Under the pieces are notes generated by a model. It was given only the letters and a program-made list of their open reading frames with translations, was not told the origin of the DNA and searched no databases. DNA of 22,450 bases, from positions 1 through 22,450 of the forward strand of contig CAKVBX010000029.1 in the NCBI GenBank assembly GCA_934725685.1, given 5' to 3'. Both the position numbers and the translations under genes were made by a program. Of this stretch, positions 8,333 through 15,066 are shown piece by piece. Source of the DNA: an uncultured Bacilli bacterium. Its GTDB lineage: Bacteria; Bacillota_I; Bacilli_A; RFN20; CAG-288. Position 1 is the stretch's first letter; the number at the start of each line of letters is the position of its first letter.

Positions 8333-8704
8333 TTACTTGACTTCGACTTCGGCACCGGCAGCGACGAGCTGCTTCTTGATTTCTTCGCCTTCGGCAGGAG
8401 AAACCTTTTCCTTGATGGCGACAGGAGCCTTGTCGACGAGCTTCTTGGCATCCATAAGTCCTAAGCCAGTGACAGCCTGGACAGCCTTGATGACGGCAAC
8501 CTTGGCGGCACCGACACCCTTAAGGGTAACAGTGACTTCGCTCGGTCCTTCCTGAGCAGCAGCACCGGCGGCAAACTCATCGGCAACAGCGGCAGCGGCC
8601 TTGACACCGAATTCTTCTTCAATAGCCTTGACGAGATCCATGATCTCGACCATATTCATCTCCTTTAAACCGGCGATGACATCTTCTTTAACTAATTTTG
8701 CCAT
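8333..8704 (-). CDS. rplL: 50S ribosomal protein L7/L12
   Basis: This 123-residue protein forms the mobile stalk dimers that recruit and stimulate translational GTPases. An N-terminal dimerisation helix region (about 1-35) binds L10. An Ala/Gly-rich hinge covers about 36-52. The C-terminal domain contains the conserved AVIKAVQAVTGLGLMDAKKL segment. GGAGG lies upstream of the ATG. The 58-base gap after rplJ contains a small perfect hairpin (8734-8739 with 8748-8753), perhaps linked to the higher stoichiometry needed for L7/L12. The assignment is certain. Confidence 0.98.
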   Translation of the reverse strand: MAKLVKEDVIAGLKEMNMVEIMDLVKAIEEEFGVKAAAAVADEFAAGAAAQEGPSEVTVTLKGVGAAKVAVIKAVQAVTGLGLMDAKKLVDKAPVAIKEKVSPAEGEEIKKQLVAAGAEVEVK

Positions 8705-8762
8705 AGTGTTTTTTCCTCCATTTATGGTCTTGAATTACGGAAAGAAACGTAATGTGCTGCTA

Positions 8763-9266
8763 TTAGGCAGCGGCGGATTCGGAATCCTTCTCGCCAATCG
8801 CCTTGAGAACAAGAGCGAAGTGAGTGAGAGGGCTCTGAAGGGTAGAAAGGAAAATGGAAATTGCGTTTTCCTTGGATCCGACGGCAGCGAGTTCGGCGAG
8901 CTTTTCAGCATCGCAGAAAGTTCCATCGATCATTCCGCCCTTGACGGCGAACTTCTTGTGAGAAGCAGCGAAGTCCTTCAGAACGCTAAGTCCGGCACCT
9001 TCCTCTTCGGAAGTAACCAGTGCATTGGGGCCTTTCAGCAAGGAATCCAATTCGGAGAGTCCGTCTTCATCGACGGCCTTCTTCATAAGGGAGTTCTTGT
9101 GAACGGTCAGTCTAGCACCGGCCTTCTTCAGGTCGATACGGAGCTTAGTGACATCAGCGACGCTGAGGCCGGAATAAGAGACGACAATCGTGGAATGGGC
9201 ATTCTTAAGAGTGTCGTTGATCTTGCTGACGGTCTCCACCTTCTCAGCTAAGATTTGCTGATTCAT
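8763..9266 (-). CDS. rplJ: 50S ribosomal protein L10
   Basis: L10 is the base of the ribosomal stalk: its N-terminal domain binds 23S rRNA beside L11 and its C-terminal helix carries L7/L12 dimers. The protein has 167 residues, the usual size. It contains the typical N-terminal segment STIVVSYSGLSVADVTKLR and the motif ARLTVHKNSLMKKA. A perfect AAGGAGGTGA ribosome binding site sits before the ATG. Upstream is an L10-type leader RNA, so autoregulation by the L10-L12 complex is likely. It belongs to the rplK-rpoC unit. Confidence 0.98.
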   Translation of the reverse strand: MNQQILAEKVETVSKINDTLKNAHSTIVVSYSGLSVADVTKLRIDLKKAGARLTVHKNSLMKKAVDEDGLSELDSLLKGPNALVTSEEEGAGLSVLKDFAASHKKFAVKGGMIDGTFCDAEKLAELAAVGSKENAISIFLSTLQSPLTHFALVLKAIGEKDSESAAA

Positions 9267-9331
9267 CTTTTCACCTCCTTATTTTAGGTTTGGTGTATAA
9301 CACAATATACTTTTTTGACTTTAAGTAGTTA

Positions 9332-9397
9332 CTTCAATCCTCGGTAACAAATTGAGCCGTTTATTTATCGGCAGTTACTGTCTTAGGTATATTGAGG
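9332..9397 (-). promoter_or_regulatory. L10-type leader RNA (autoregulatory element of rplJ-rplL)
   Basis: The 181-base rplA-rplJ spacer holds nested helices on the minus strand. CCTCAAT (9391-9397) pairs with ATTGAAG (9332-9338) with one mismatch. GTAAC (9374-9378) pairs with GTTAC (9344-9348). GCCG (9369-9372) pairs with CGGC (9356-9359). The intervening CTAAGACAGTAACTGCC and TTACCGAGGATTG resemble the conserved internal loop of the known L10 leader, where the L10-L12 complex binds in place of its rRNA site. Position directly before rplJ agrees. No clear separate promoter is visible between the rplA stop and this element. Confidence 0.75.
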
Positions 9398-9447
9398 CAC
9401 CCGAATCAAACAACAACGTCCCGTACCTGCTAATTCGCTTCTAGAAA

Positions 9448-10125
9448 TTAGAGCGCGATTCTGATGGCCGGGCCATAAGTGGAAGAAACGGTAGCGGTGA
9501 GGATGTAGGTTCCCTTGACAGAGGCCGGTCTAATCTTGTTGACAGTCTCGATGACAGCATTGAGGTTGTCAATAAGTTTCTGAGCGTCGAAGGAAGCTTT
9601 GCCGAAGTTGATGGCAAGGTTTCCGTCTTTATCATTACGATAAGTAATCTTACCGTTTTTGATTTCCTTGATGGCGTTTCCGATATCGTTGGTAACGGTT
9701 CCACTCTTCGGGTTCGGCATCAAGCCCTTAGGACCTAAGACACGACCCATTCTTCCGAGAAGGCCCATCATGTTCGGAGTAGCGACGATAACATCGAAGT
9801 CGAACCAGCTTTCCTTCTGAATCTTATCGAGCATATCCTGCTGACCGACATAATCAGCACCGGCATCCTTGGCTTCACCAGCCTTGTCGGTGATGGCGAG
9901 GACCTTGACGGTCTTGCCATTGCCGTGAGGAAGAACGATGGTTCCCCTGAGCTGCTGATCGGCCTGCTTCGGATCGATGTTGAGGTTGAACGTAACATCG
10001 ATGGATTCGTCGAACTTAGCAGTGGCAGTCTTCTTGACTAATTCGCAGGCTTCTGCGACAGTGTATTTCTTTCCCTTTTCGATGAGAGCAAGGGAAGCAG
10101 CATATTTCTTAGATAACTTTTTCAT
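9448..10125 (-). CDS. rplA: 50S ribosomal protein L1
   Basis: L1 forms the mobile L1 stalk that guides deacylated tRNA out of the E site, and in many bacteria it represses its own operon by binding a leader that mimics rRNA. The 225-residue protein has the canonical LGRMGRVLGPKGLMPNPKSG block in the middle and the C-terminal KGTYILTATVSSTYGP. An AAAGGGAA ribosome binding site lies about 10 bases before the ATG. The gene starts 20 bases after the rplK stop. A candidate L1-binding RNA lies upstream of rplK. Confidence 0.98.
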   Translation of the reverse strand: MKKLSKKYAASLALIEKGKKYTVAEACELVKKTATAKFDESIDVTFNLNIDPKQADQQLRGTIVLPHGNGKTVKVLAITDKAGEAKDAGADYVGQQDMLDKIQKESWFDFDVIVATPNMMGLLGRMGRVLGPKGLMPNPKSGTVTNDIGNAIKEIKNGKITYRNDKDGNLAINFGKASFDAQKLIDNLNAVIETVNKIRPASVKGTYILTATVSSTYGPAIRIAL

Positions 10126-10145
10126 TGTTGATATTCCCTTTCTTA

Positions 10146-10583
10146 TCAGTCATCGATGACAATGCCCATGGACTTGGCAGATCCTTCGACGCATCTTTCG
10201 GCAGCTTCGAGAGAATCGACATTGAGGTCAGGCATCTTGTATTCGGCGATCTTCTTGACTTCAGCTCTGCTGACATGACCGATGACATCCTTGTTGGATC
10301 CGCCATGATCGGGGCCTTTTCTACCCTTTTCGGCGCCGACGGCCTTCAAAAGAAGGTAAGTGGTCGGAGTCGTCTTGAAGCTCATTTCGAAAGTACGATC
10401 TTCATAAATAGTAAGGATGCAGGGAACAACCTCACCTTTGCGTTCAGCCGTCTTGAGGTTGAACTCCTGGCAGAACTTACCGCCGATACCGAAAGGACCA
10501 AGCTTCTGTCCTAACTTTGCCGGGTTTGCTCCGCCGCCTTCAGCACGGATAATCATCACTCTTGTGACTTTCTTTGCAGGCAT
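10146..10583 (-). CDS. rplK: 50S ribosomal protein L11 (divergent N-terminal domain)
   Basis: L11 sits at the GTPase-associated centre and its N-terminal domain contacts elongation factors and thiopeptide antibiotics. The C-terminal rRNA-binding half is typical (SNKDVIGHVSRAEVKKIAEY, then GSAKSMGIVIDD). The 145-residue length is normal. The N-terminal domain is not typical. Where most bacteria have ANPSPPVGPALG with the conserved proline pair, this protein has ANPAKLGQKLGPFGIGGKFC, about two residues shorter and without PPVG. The strand before it, MIIRAEGGG, also departs from the usual LQIPAG. GGAGG precedes the ATG. It is the first gene of the rplK-rpoC unit; secE and nusG, often just upstream, are absent because the divergent rplS is there. 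The assignment is firm; the consequence of the altered loop is inferred. Confidence 0.97.
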   Translation of the reverse strand: MPAKKVTRVMIIRAEGGGANPAKLGQKLGPFGIGGKFCQEFNLKTAERKGEVVPCILTIYEDRTFEMSFKTTPTTYLLLKAVGAEKGRKGPDHGGSNKDVIGHVSRAEVKKIAEYKMPDLNVDSLEAAERCVEGSAKSMGIVIDD

Positions 10584-10606
10584 TGTATTTTCCTCCTTAT
10601 ACCTGT

Positions 10607-10637
10607 GTGGTACTATCAGCAGTCACTGACTTCCCAC
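10607..10637 (-). promoter_or_regulatory. candidate L1-binding site in the rplK leader
   Basis: On the minus strand GTGG (634-637 of the 10,000 block) pairs with CCAC (607-610), enclosing an asymmetric loop with GAA on one side and GATAGTA on the other, and an inner AGTC-AGT-GACT hairpin. The GTGGGA ... TACCAC pattern resembles the L1-binding helix of 23S rRNA (GGUGGGAG ... AAUACCACC). It lies 24 bases before the rplK start, where L1 autoregulatory sites of rplK-rplA operons are known. It is recognised by eye, without a covariance search. Confidence 0.55.
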
Positions 10638-10676
10638 TGATTAGGCATAGATGCCCCAAAAAGGCATAGTATGACC

Positions 10677-10690
10677 AATCCTATAGGATT
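10677..10690. promoter_or_regulatory. 14-bp perfect palindrome overlapping the rplK promoter
   Basis: AATCCTATAGGATT is a perfect palindrome. It covers part of the rplK -10 box (10688-10693) and the predicted transcription start near 10681. A dimeric repressor bound here would block the promoter. No regulator is suggested by the window itself. Confidence 0.4.
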
Positions 10691-10716
10691 ATAATGAGCC
10701 AATGCCCCCAATGCAA
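10688..10716 (-). promoter_or_regulatory. promoter of the rplK-rpoC unit
   Basis: A -35 box TTGCAT (10711-10716) and a perfect -10 box TATAAT (10688-10693) are separated by 17 bases on the minus strand. The predicted start near 10681 gives a leader of about 97 bases containing an ATGCC/GGCAT hairpin and the candidate L1 site. Confidence 0.7.
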
Positions 10717-10734
10717 GAAAATTCTCGTTTTTTC

Positions 10735-10764
10735 TTGTATGCCTTGATTGAAATGTGTTATTTT
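10735..10764 (+). promoter_or_regulatory. probable promoter of rplS
   Basis: TTGTAT (10735-10740) and TATTTT (10759-10764) are spaced by 18 bases, with TG one base before the -10 box (extended -10). It is back to back with the rplK promoter: the two -35 boxes are 18 bases apart. Confidence 0.5.
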
Positions 10765-10779
10765 ATATGTTGCCTTTAT

Positions 10780-10840
10780 CTTGAAAGGCTGACCGCTGCT
10801 CCGCTGGGGATGTCACTTCCTTTATGAGCAGATGGGAAAA
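10780..10840 (+). promoter_or_regulatory. probable L19 leader RNA upstream of rplS
   Basis: CTGCTC (10796-10801) and GAGCAG (10826-10831) form a perfect stem. It encloses a smaller GGGA/TTCC stem around TGTCAC. The hairpin lies about 40 bases before the rplS start, matching the placement and simple architecture of the L19 leader known from Bacillota. Assignment rests on position and structure only. Confidence 0.5.
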
Positions 10841-10870
10841 CATAATCATTTCCAAAGGAGAACATACCTA

Positions 10871-11248
10871 ATGAACAAACAATTAGTCCAGCAGGTCACC
10901 GCCACTCAGATCAGAAACGATATTCCTGATTTCACTACCGGCGATACTGTCAGAGTCATGGTCGTCATCCGTGAAAACAACAAGGAAAGACAGCAGGCCT
11001 TCGAAGGCGTTGTCATTTCCGTCCGCGGCGCTGGTGCCAGCAGAACCTTCATCGTCAGAAAGGAATCTGCCGGTGTCGGTGTTGAAAGAAACTTCTTCGT
11101 CAACTCCCCTGTCATCGCTTCCATCAAAGTTCTGAAGCATGCCAAGGTCAGAAGACATAAGCTCTACTATCTCCGTCAGAGATCCGGTAAGAGCGCCAGA
11201 CTCGAAGAAATCGTCATCCGCAAGGATAAAACTGCCGAAGCCAAGTAA
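10871..11248 (+). CDS. rplS: 50S ribosomal protein L19
   Basis: L19 sits at the subunit interface and contributes to an intersubunit bridge. The 125-residue product begins MNKQLVQQV and contains DIPDFTTGDTVRV, FEGVVISVRGAGASRTFIVRK and the basic C-terminal HAKVRRHKLYYLRQRSGKSA, all typical. The start at 10871 is chosen over an upstream in-frame ATG at 10832 because it matches the family N-terminus and is preceded by AAAGGAG. In Bacillus rplS follows trmD; here it has moved away, stands alone with its own promoter, leader and terminator, and is divergent from rplK. Confidence 0.98.
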   Translation: MNKQLVQQVTATQIRNDIPDFTTGDTVRVMVVIRENNKERQQAFEGVVISVRGAGASRTFIVRKESAGVGVERNFFVNSPVIASIKVLKHAKVRRHKLYYLRQRSGKSARLEEIVIRKDKTAEAK

Positions 11249-11292
11249 GTTTCCGGCAAGACTACCCTTTCCCCTTATTATTATAAAGTGAC

Positions 11293-11320
11293 TAGGCTGC
11301 CGAAACGGTAGCCTATTTTT
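11293..11320 (+). terminator. intrinsic terminator of rplS
   Basis: TAGGCTGCCG and CGGTAGCCTA form a 10-bp stem with one G-U pair around an AAA loop, followed by TTTTT. It lies 44 bases after the rplS stop codon. Confidence 0.9.
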
Positions 11321-11351
11321 GTGCCAATTTTCATCTGTACATATAAAATAC

Positions 11352-11379
11352 TTGACAGACATAAAAAATCAGCTATACT
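11352..11379 (+). promoter_or_regulatory. promoter of rpsP-khpA
   Basis: A perfect TTGACA (11352-11357) and TATACT (11374-11379) are spaced by 16 bases. The start near 11386 leaves a short leader that includes TTGGAGG before the rpsP ATG. This is the closest to the sigma-A consensus in the window. Confidence 0.85.
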
Positions 11380-11411
11380 ATTCCTGTTCAAATTATTGGA
11401 GGACAAACCAA

Positions 11412-11687
11412 ATGGTCAAAATCAGATTAGCAAGAATCGGCCGTACTCATACTCCGGCCTACAGAATCGTCGTTTCCGATTCCAGAAGAATCCCGAATTC
11501 CGCTTCCCTCACGCAGCTCGGAAGCTACGATCCGCTCAGCGGCAACTTCACCATCAACGAAGAAGAAGCCATCAACTGGCTCAACAAGGGTGCCATCCCC
11601 TCTGATTCCGTCAAGACTCTTCTCACCAAGAAGGGTATCTATCAGAAATACACCGAAGCCAAGCTCGCTGCTAAGAAAGGCAAGTAA
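11412..11687 (+). CDS. rpsP: 30S ribosomal protein S16
   Basis: S16 is a small-subunit protein important for 30S assembly. The 91-residue product starts MVKIRLARIGRTHTPAYRIV and carries the typical SRRIPNSASLTQLGSYDPLSG and the basic C-terminus. The start at 11412 follows GGAGG and matches the family N-terminus; the frame extends further upstream but across the promoter. khpA starts three bases after its stop codon, so the two are co-transcribed. Confidence 0.98.
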   Translation: MVKIRLARIGRTHTPAYRIVVSDSRRIPNSASLTQLGSYDPLSGNFTINEEEAINWLNKGAIPSDSVKTLLTKKGIYQKYTEAKLAAKKGK

Positions 11688-11689
11688 TT

Positions 11690-11989
11690 ATGGATACCGG
11701 AACCAACCTCGATCTTACTGAGGACATCCGCACTCTCATCGAACCGTTGGTCAGCAAACCGGAAGCCATCCTCATCAAGAGGCTGGACAAGCCGGAAGAT
11801 CTCGGCAGAAAAGAACAGAATTATCTGATTCTCTGCGAGAAGGAAGATCTCGGTAAGCTCATCGGAAGACATGGAGTCATTTCCGATTCACTCCGCACTC
11901 TTCTCAACGTCTCCGTCAAGAATATGAGAAAGAAGGTCCACCTTCGCTTCGAATCCTTCGAAGAGTTCAACGGAAACGAATCCAAGTAA
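11690..11989 (+). CDS. khpA: KH-domain RNA-binding protein KhpA (YlqC family)
   Basis: This 99-residue protein has a single KH fold with the GxxG loop as IGRHG (about residues 58-62), followed by SDSLRTLL, in the usual C-terminal position. KhpA homologues bind RNA together with KhpB/EloR and affect cell elongation and division in Gram-positive bacteria. The segment before the KH core is about ten residues longer than the shortest homologues. It sits directly after rpsP, its conserved place in Bacillota (rpsP-ylqC-rimM-trmD). The start codon lies three bases after the rpsP stop, with GAAAGG upstream. Confidence 0.92.
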   Translation: MDTGTNLDLTEDIRTLIEPLVSKPEAILIKRLDKPEDLGRKEQNYLILCEKEDLGKLIGRHGVISDSLRTLLNVSVKNMRKKVHLRFESFEEFNGNESK

Positions 11990-11998
11990 GTCTATAAG

Positions 11999-12031
11999 AT
12001 AGGGGAACCGATTCGGCTCCCCTATTTCTTT
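11999..12031 (+). terminator. intrinsic terminator after khpA
   Basis: ATAGGGGA/TCCCCTAT plus CCG/CGG, interrupted by one A-C mismatch, form a stem with loop ATT, followed by TTTCTTT. The U tract is broken, so some readthrough into rimM is possible. Confidence 0.75.
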
Positions 12032-12060
12032 ATGACGGAAACTTTATTAAAATGTATAGA
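12032..12060 (+). promoter_or_regulatory. possible promoter of rimM-trmD
   Basis: ATGACG (12032-12037) and TATAGA (12055-12060) are spaced by 17 bases, directly after the khpA terminator. The start near 12067 leaves AAGGAG intact before the rimM ATG. The -35 match is only partial. Confidence 0.4.
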
Positions 12061-12081
12061 AACAATATCAAGGAGTAACCT

Positions 12082-12579
12082 ATGGCAATCAAGAAATTAG
12101 GAACCATTGTCAACTTCTTCGGACTGAAAGGGCAGCTGAAAGTCTCCGTGTCCACTTCTCAGGCCGAAGAACGATTCAAAGTCGGAAAGAAAATCATCCT
12201 CAAAAATAACCAGAATGAGGACGAAAGCTTCGTCATCACTTACTTCCGTGCCAAAGATTCCAGAATCATCATTCTCGGACTCGAAGGCTATGATGACATC
12301 AATCAGATTCAGTGGATGATTGGCAAGGACATCTACGCTAACGTCCGTGCCCCAAAGGGGCAGTTCTTCTTCGACGAACTCGCCGGCATGAATGTCTACA
12401 CCGATCAGGGAGAACTCGTCGGTCCGGTCGACACCATCGTCACGATGAAAGATAGAAACTACCTCCTCATCAATAAGACCACTTATATCCCCTTCCTCAT
12501 GGACACCTTCATCCAGTCCGTGGACAAGAAAGCAAAGAAAATCGTCCTCACTGCCCTCGGCACAGAAACGACAAAGTGA
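12082..12579 (+). CDS. rimM: 16S rRNA processing / 30S maturation factor RimM
   Basis: RimM binds S19 and helps mature the 30S head. The 165-residue protein has the N-terminal beta-barrel signature GTIVNFFGLKGQLKVSV (from residue 7) and a C-terminal PRC-barrel (FFDELAGMNVYTDQGELVG, then YLLINKTTYIPF). AAGGAG precedes the ATG. The stop TGA overlaps the trmD ATG by one base, which is the usual rimM-trmD coupling. Confidence 0.96.
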   Translation: MAIKKLGTIVNFFGLKGQLKVSVSTSQAEERFKVGKKIILKNNQNEDESFVITYFRAKDSRIIILGLEGYDDINQIQWMIGKDIYANVRAPKGQFFFDELAGMNVYTDQGELVGPVDTIVTMKDRNYLLINKTTYIPFLMDTFIQSVDKKAKKIVLTALGTETTK

Positions 12580-13355
12580 TGAAAATCAAGATTCTCACCC
12601 TCTTTCCGAACTTTTACGACGAATTTCTGAAATCCTCCATCATCGGAAGAGCGATTGCAAAAGGAAACGTCACCATCGAAATCTTCAATATCCGCGATTA
12701 TTCCCTCGACAAGAATCACCGCGTCGATGACCACCCGATCGGAGGAGGGGCCGGACTTATCATGCGAATGGAACCCCTCATGGACTGCATGCGGGCAAAT
12801 ACCGGGGAAAAGACCTATAAGATTCTGATGGGACCGAAAGGACACACCTTCACCCAGAAGGATGCCGTCCGTCTTTCCAAAATGGACGAGATTTGTCTCA
12901 TCTGCGGCCATTATGAAGGCGTCGACTCCCGTTTTGAGGACTATGTCGACGAACAGCTCTCCATCGGAGACTTCATTCTGACCGGCGGCGAAATCCCGGC
13001 CATGGCCATCACCGACAGCATTGTCAGGCTGCTTAAGGGATCCATCAGCGACGATTCCACAAAAGAAGAATCCTTCGACAATTCGCTTTTGGAATATCCC
13101 CAGTACACCTATCCGCTCGAATACGAAGGCAAAAAAGTTCCGGAAATCCTTTTCTGCGGCGATCACAAGGTGGTCGAACAGTACCGGAGAAAGGAAGCCC
13201 TCCGCCTAACCAAAGAACGGAGAAAAGATCTCTTCGATCAATACCGGTACAGTAAGAAGGACTATGAGCTCCTCGCTGAGCTCTCAAAGGACGGCATGAG
13301 CGAAAAAGAGAAAACGGCCTTAGAAAAAGGAAGCCGTTTCCTCAAGAAAAGCTGA
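12579..13355 (+). CDS. trmD: tRNA (guanine-N1-)-methyltransferase
   Basis: TrmD methylates G37 next to the anticodon of tRNAs reading CNN-type codons, using S-adenosylmethionine, and so prevents frameshifting. The 258-residue protein shows the SPOUT knot signatures: DDHPIGGGAGLIMRMEPL (51-68), ICGHYEGVDSRFEDYVDEQL (108-127) and SIGDFILTGGE (128-138). The ATG at 12579 is preferred over the GTG three bases earlier because MKIKILTLFP is the family N-terminus. Its stop is followed within ten bases by the terminator shared with ffh. Confidence 0.98.
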   Translation: MKIKILTLFPNFYDEFLKSSIIGRAIAKGNVTIEIFNIRDYSLDKNHRVDDHPIGGGAGLIMRMEPLMDCMRANTGEKTYKILMGPKGHTFTQKDAVRLSKMDEICLICGHYEGVDSRFEDYVDEQLSIGDFILTGGEIPAMAITDSIVRLLKGSISDDSTKEESFDNSLLEYPQYTYPLEYEGKKVPEILFCGDHKVVEQYRRKEALRLTKERRKDLFDQYRYSKKDYELLAELSKDGMSEKEKTALEKGSRFLKKS

Positions 13356-13359
13356 AATG

Positions 13360-13389
13360 AAAACGGGCCACCAAAGTGGTCCGTTTTTT
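13360..13389. terminator. bidirectional terminator between convergent trmD and ffh
   Basis: AAAACGGGCCAC and GTGGTCCGTTTT form a 12-bp stem (one G-U type pair) around CAAA. The plus strand ends in TTTTTT and the minus strand in TTTT, so it can stop transcription from both sides. It fills the 37-base gap between the two stop codons. Confidence 0.9.
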
Positions 13390-13392
13390 CTG

Positions 13393-14727
13393 TTACATTC
13401 TGAATTTGTTCCGAAGCATCGGATTGGAGCCCATCATCTTCATCTGCTTTTTCATCTGCTCGTAGGATTCAAGAAGATTGTTCACGTCCTTCGGAGTCGT
13501 TCCGCTTCCTTTGGCGATACGGATCTTGCGGGAGGACTTGATCATTTCCGGTTTCTTCCGCTCCTGTCTCGTCATGGAGGAGATGATGACCTCCGTCTTT
13601 TTCAGCATCGCCTGAGCCTGATCCATCTGATCATCGGAAAGTTTGGGCATATTCGGCATCATGCCAAGAATCTTCTTGAGTGGCCCGAGCTTGTTCATCT
13701 GCTTCATGATGGAGAGCATGTCCGTCAGATCGAACTGTCCCTGCATCATGCGACGCGACGTCTTCTCGGCCTGCTTCTCATCCAGCTTCTCCTGGATTTC
13801 CTCGACCAGGGAAACGATGTCTCCCATGCCGAGAATACGGTCAGCCATGCGGTCCGGATGGAAATTCTCCAGATCGGTGATCTTTTCGCCGACACCGGCA
13901 TACTTGATTGGAATGCCGGTCAGTTTCTTGATGGAGAGAGCGGCACCGCCTCGGGAATCGCCGTCGAGCTTTGTCATGACAAGACCGGTGATCTTGATTT
14001 CCTTGGAGAACGCCAAGGCGACATTGGTCGCATTCTGACCTGCGAGGGAATCGACGGTGAGGAGGGTCTCATCAACAGGGACGACAGACTGGATGTCCTT
14101 GAGTTCCTGCATCAGCTTCTCATCGATTTCAAGACGGCCTGCAGTATCGAGAATGAGGATATCGTACTTTTCCTGGCAGGCCTTGAGGTAAGCAGCCTTG
14201 GCAATCTGTGGAGGGAGCGTCCCGGTATTGTCGGAATAGGTCTCGACCTGCGGATCGGCCTTGAGGCCGAGATTCCGCAGCTGCTCAATAGCGGCTGGAC
14301 GATAAATGTCGAGGGCGCCAAGGAGCACTTTCTTTCTGTTCTTCTTCTCGAAGAGCTGAGCAAGTTTACTCGCCGAGGTGGTCTTACCCGTACCCTGAAG
14401 ACCCACCATCATGATGACCGTCGGTTTTCCGTCCATACGGAACGGAATATCGTTATCTCCGGAGCCCAGAAGCTTCTCCATCTTGTCATGGACGATTTTA
14501 ACGACCATGTCGCCCGGAGAGACTTTCGTCAGGACTTTCTGTCCGACGGACTCTTCCCGGACCTCCTTGATGAAGTCATTGACGACGGCATAGTTGACAT
14601 CGGCCTCGAGAAGTGCTGTACGCACTTCCGAGAGCATTTCGTCCATGTTCTTTTCCGTCAGTGTCGCCTGTCCACGGACTTTCTTGAAGATTCCGGAAAG
14701 ACGGTCTCCCAATGATTCAAATGCCAT
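13393..14727 (-). CDS. ffh: signal recognition particle GTPase Ffh (SRP54)
   Basis: Ffh binds 4.5S/scRNA and signal sequences and docks with FtsY to deliver ribosomes to the membrane. The 444-residue protein has an N-terminal helical domain (1-95), a G domain with GLQGTGKTT (109-117), DTAGR (194-198), TKLDGDSRGG (252-261), and a methionine-rich M domain (about 325-444) with RIAKGSG (403-409) for RNA binding and a Met-rich C-terminus. Its start overlaps the end of ylxM by 11 bases, so translation is coupled. It is the last gene of the cluster. Confidence 0.98.
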   Translation of the reverse strand: MAFESLGDRLSGIFKKVRGQATLTEKNMDEMLSEVRTALLEADVNYAVVNDFIKEVREESVGQKVLTKVSPGDMVVKIVHDKMEKLLGSGDNDIPFRMDGKPTVIMMVGLQGTGKTTSASKLAQLFEKKNRKKVLLGALDIYRPAAIEQLRNLGLKADPQVETYSDNTGTLPPQIAKAAYLKACQEKYDILILDTAGRLEIDEKLMQELKDIQSVVPVDETLLTVDSLAGQNATNVALAFSKEIKITGLVMTKLDGDSRGGAALSIKKLTGIPIKYAGVGEKITDLENFHPDRMADRILGMGDIVSLVEEIQEKLDEKQAEKTSRRMMQGQFDLTDMLSIMKQMNKLGPLKKILGMMPNMPKLSDDQMDQAQAMLKKTEVIISSMTRQERKKPEMIKSSRKIRIAKGSGTTPKDVNNLLESYEQMKKQMKMMGSNPMLRNKFRM

Positions 14728-15064
14728 TTTCGATTTCTCCTTTCAGCTTCCGAAGAAGCCTGTCTTTTTCTGACGCGTCTTCCGTGGAGAGGATGTTCTC
14801 CAGGGCAGAAGTCAGTTCTCTGTTTTTCTGATAGAGTCTCAGCTTCGTCTCGTAGCCGTCCAGTTTCCGGCATCCCTGGTCGAGTGCCTCAAAGACAGCA
14901 TTCCGGCTGACCTTGTCGCATTCCGAGATTTCGGTAATGGAATAATCCATCAGATAATAGAGTTCCATCCGATGATAAATGTTTTCCGTAAGCAGTCTGC
15001 CGTAAATGAGAAGAAGGGATGCATAATATTCCTTCTTCAGAAGGGAATCCTGATTTTCCTTCAT
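14717..15064 (-). CDS. ylxM: YlxM-family DNA-binding-like protein (UPF0122), SRP-associated
   Basis: The 115-residue all-helical protein resembles a sigma-factor region 4 helix-turn-helix: MDYSITEISECDKVSRNAVFEAL (about 39-61) matches the conserved ylxM core. YlxM genes lie next to ffh across Bacillota and homologues are reported to act with the SRP in secretion. The start lies two bases after the stop of the upstream membrane-protein gene and its end overlaps ffh by 11 bases. No strong ribosome binding site is visible, in keeping with translational coupling. Confidence 0.9.
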   Translation of the reverse strand: MKENQDSLLKKEYYASLLLIYGRLLTENIYHRMELYYLMDYSITEISECDKVSRNAVFEALDQGCRKLDGYETKLRLYQKNRELTSALENILSTEDASEKDRLLRKLKGEIENGI

Positions 15065-15066
15065 AA

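Noticed and set aside
12577..12579. Possible reassignment of TGA to tryptophan, as in many Mollicutes
   Set aside because: TGA serves as the natural stop of rimM, trmD, rplK, rnc, plsX and fakA at conserved family ends, and a checked Trp codon in rpoC is TGG.
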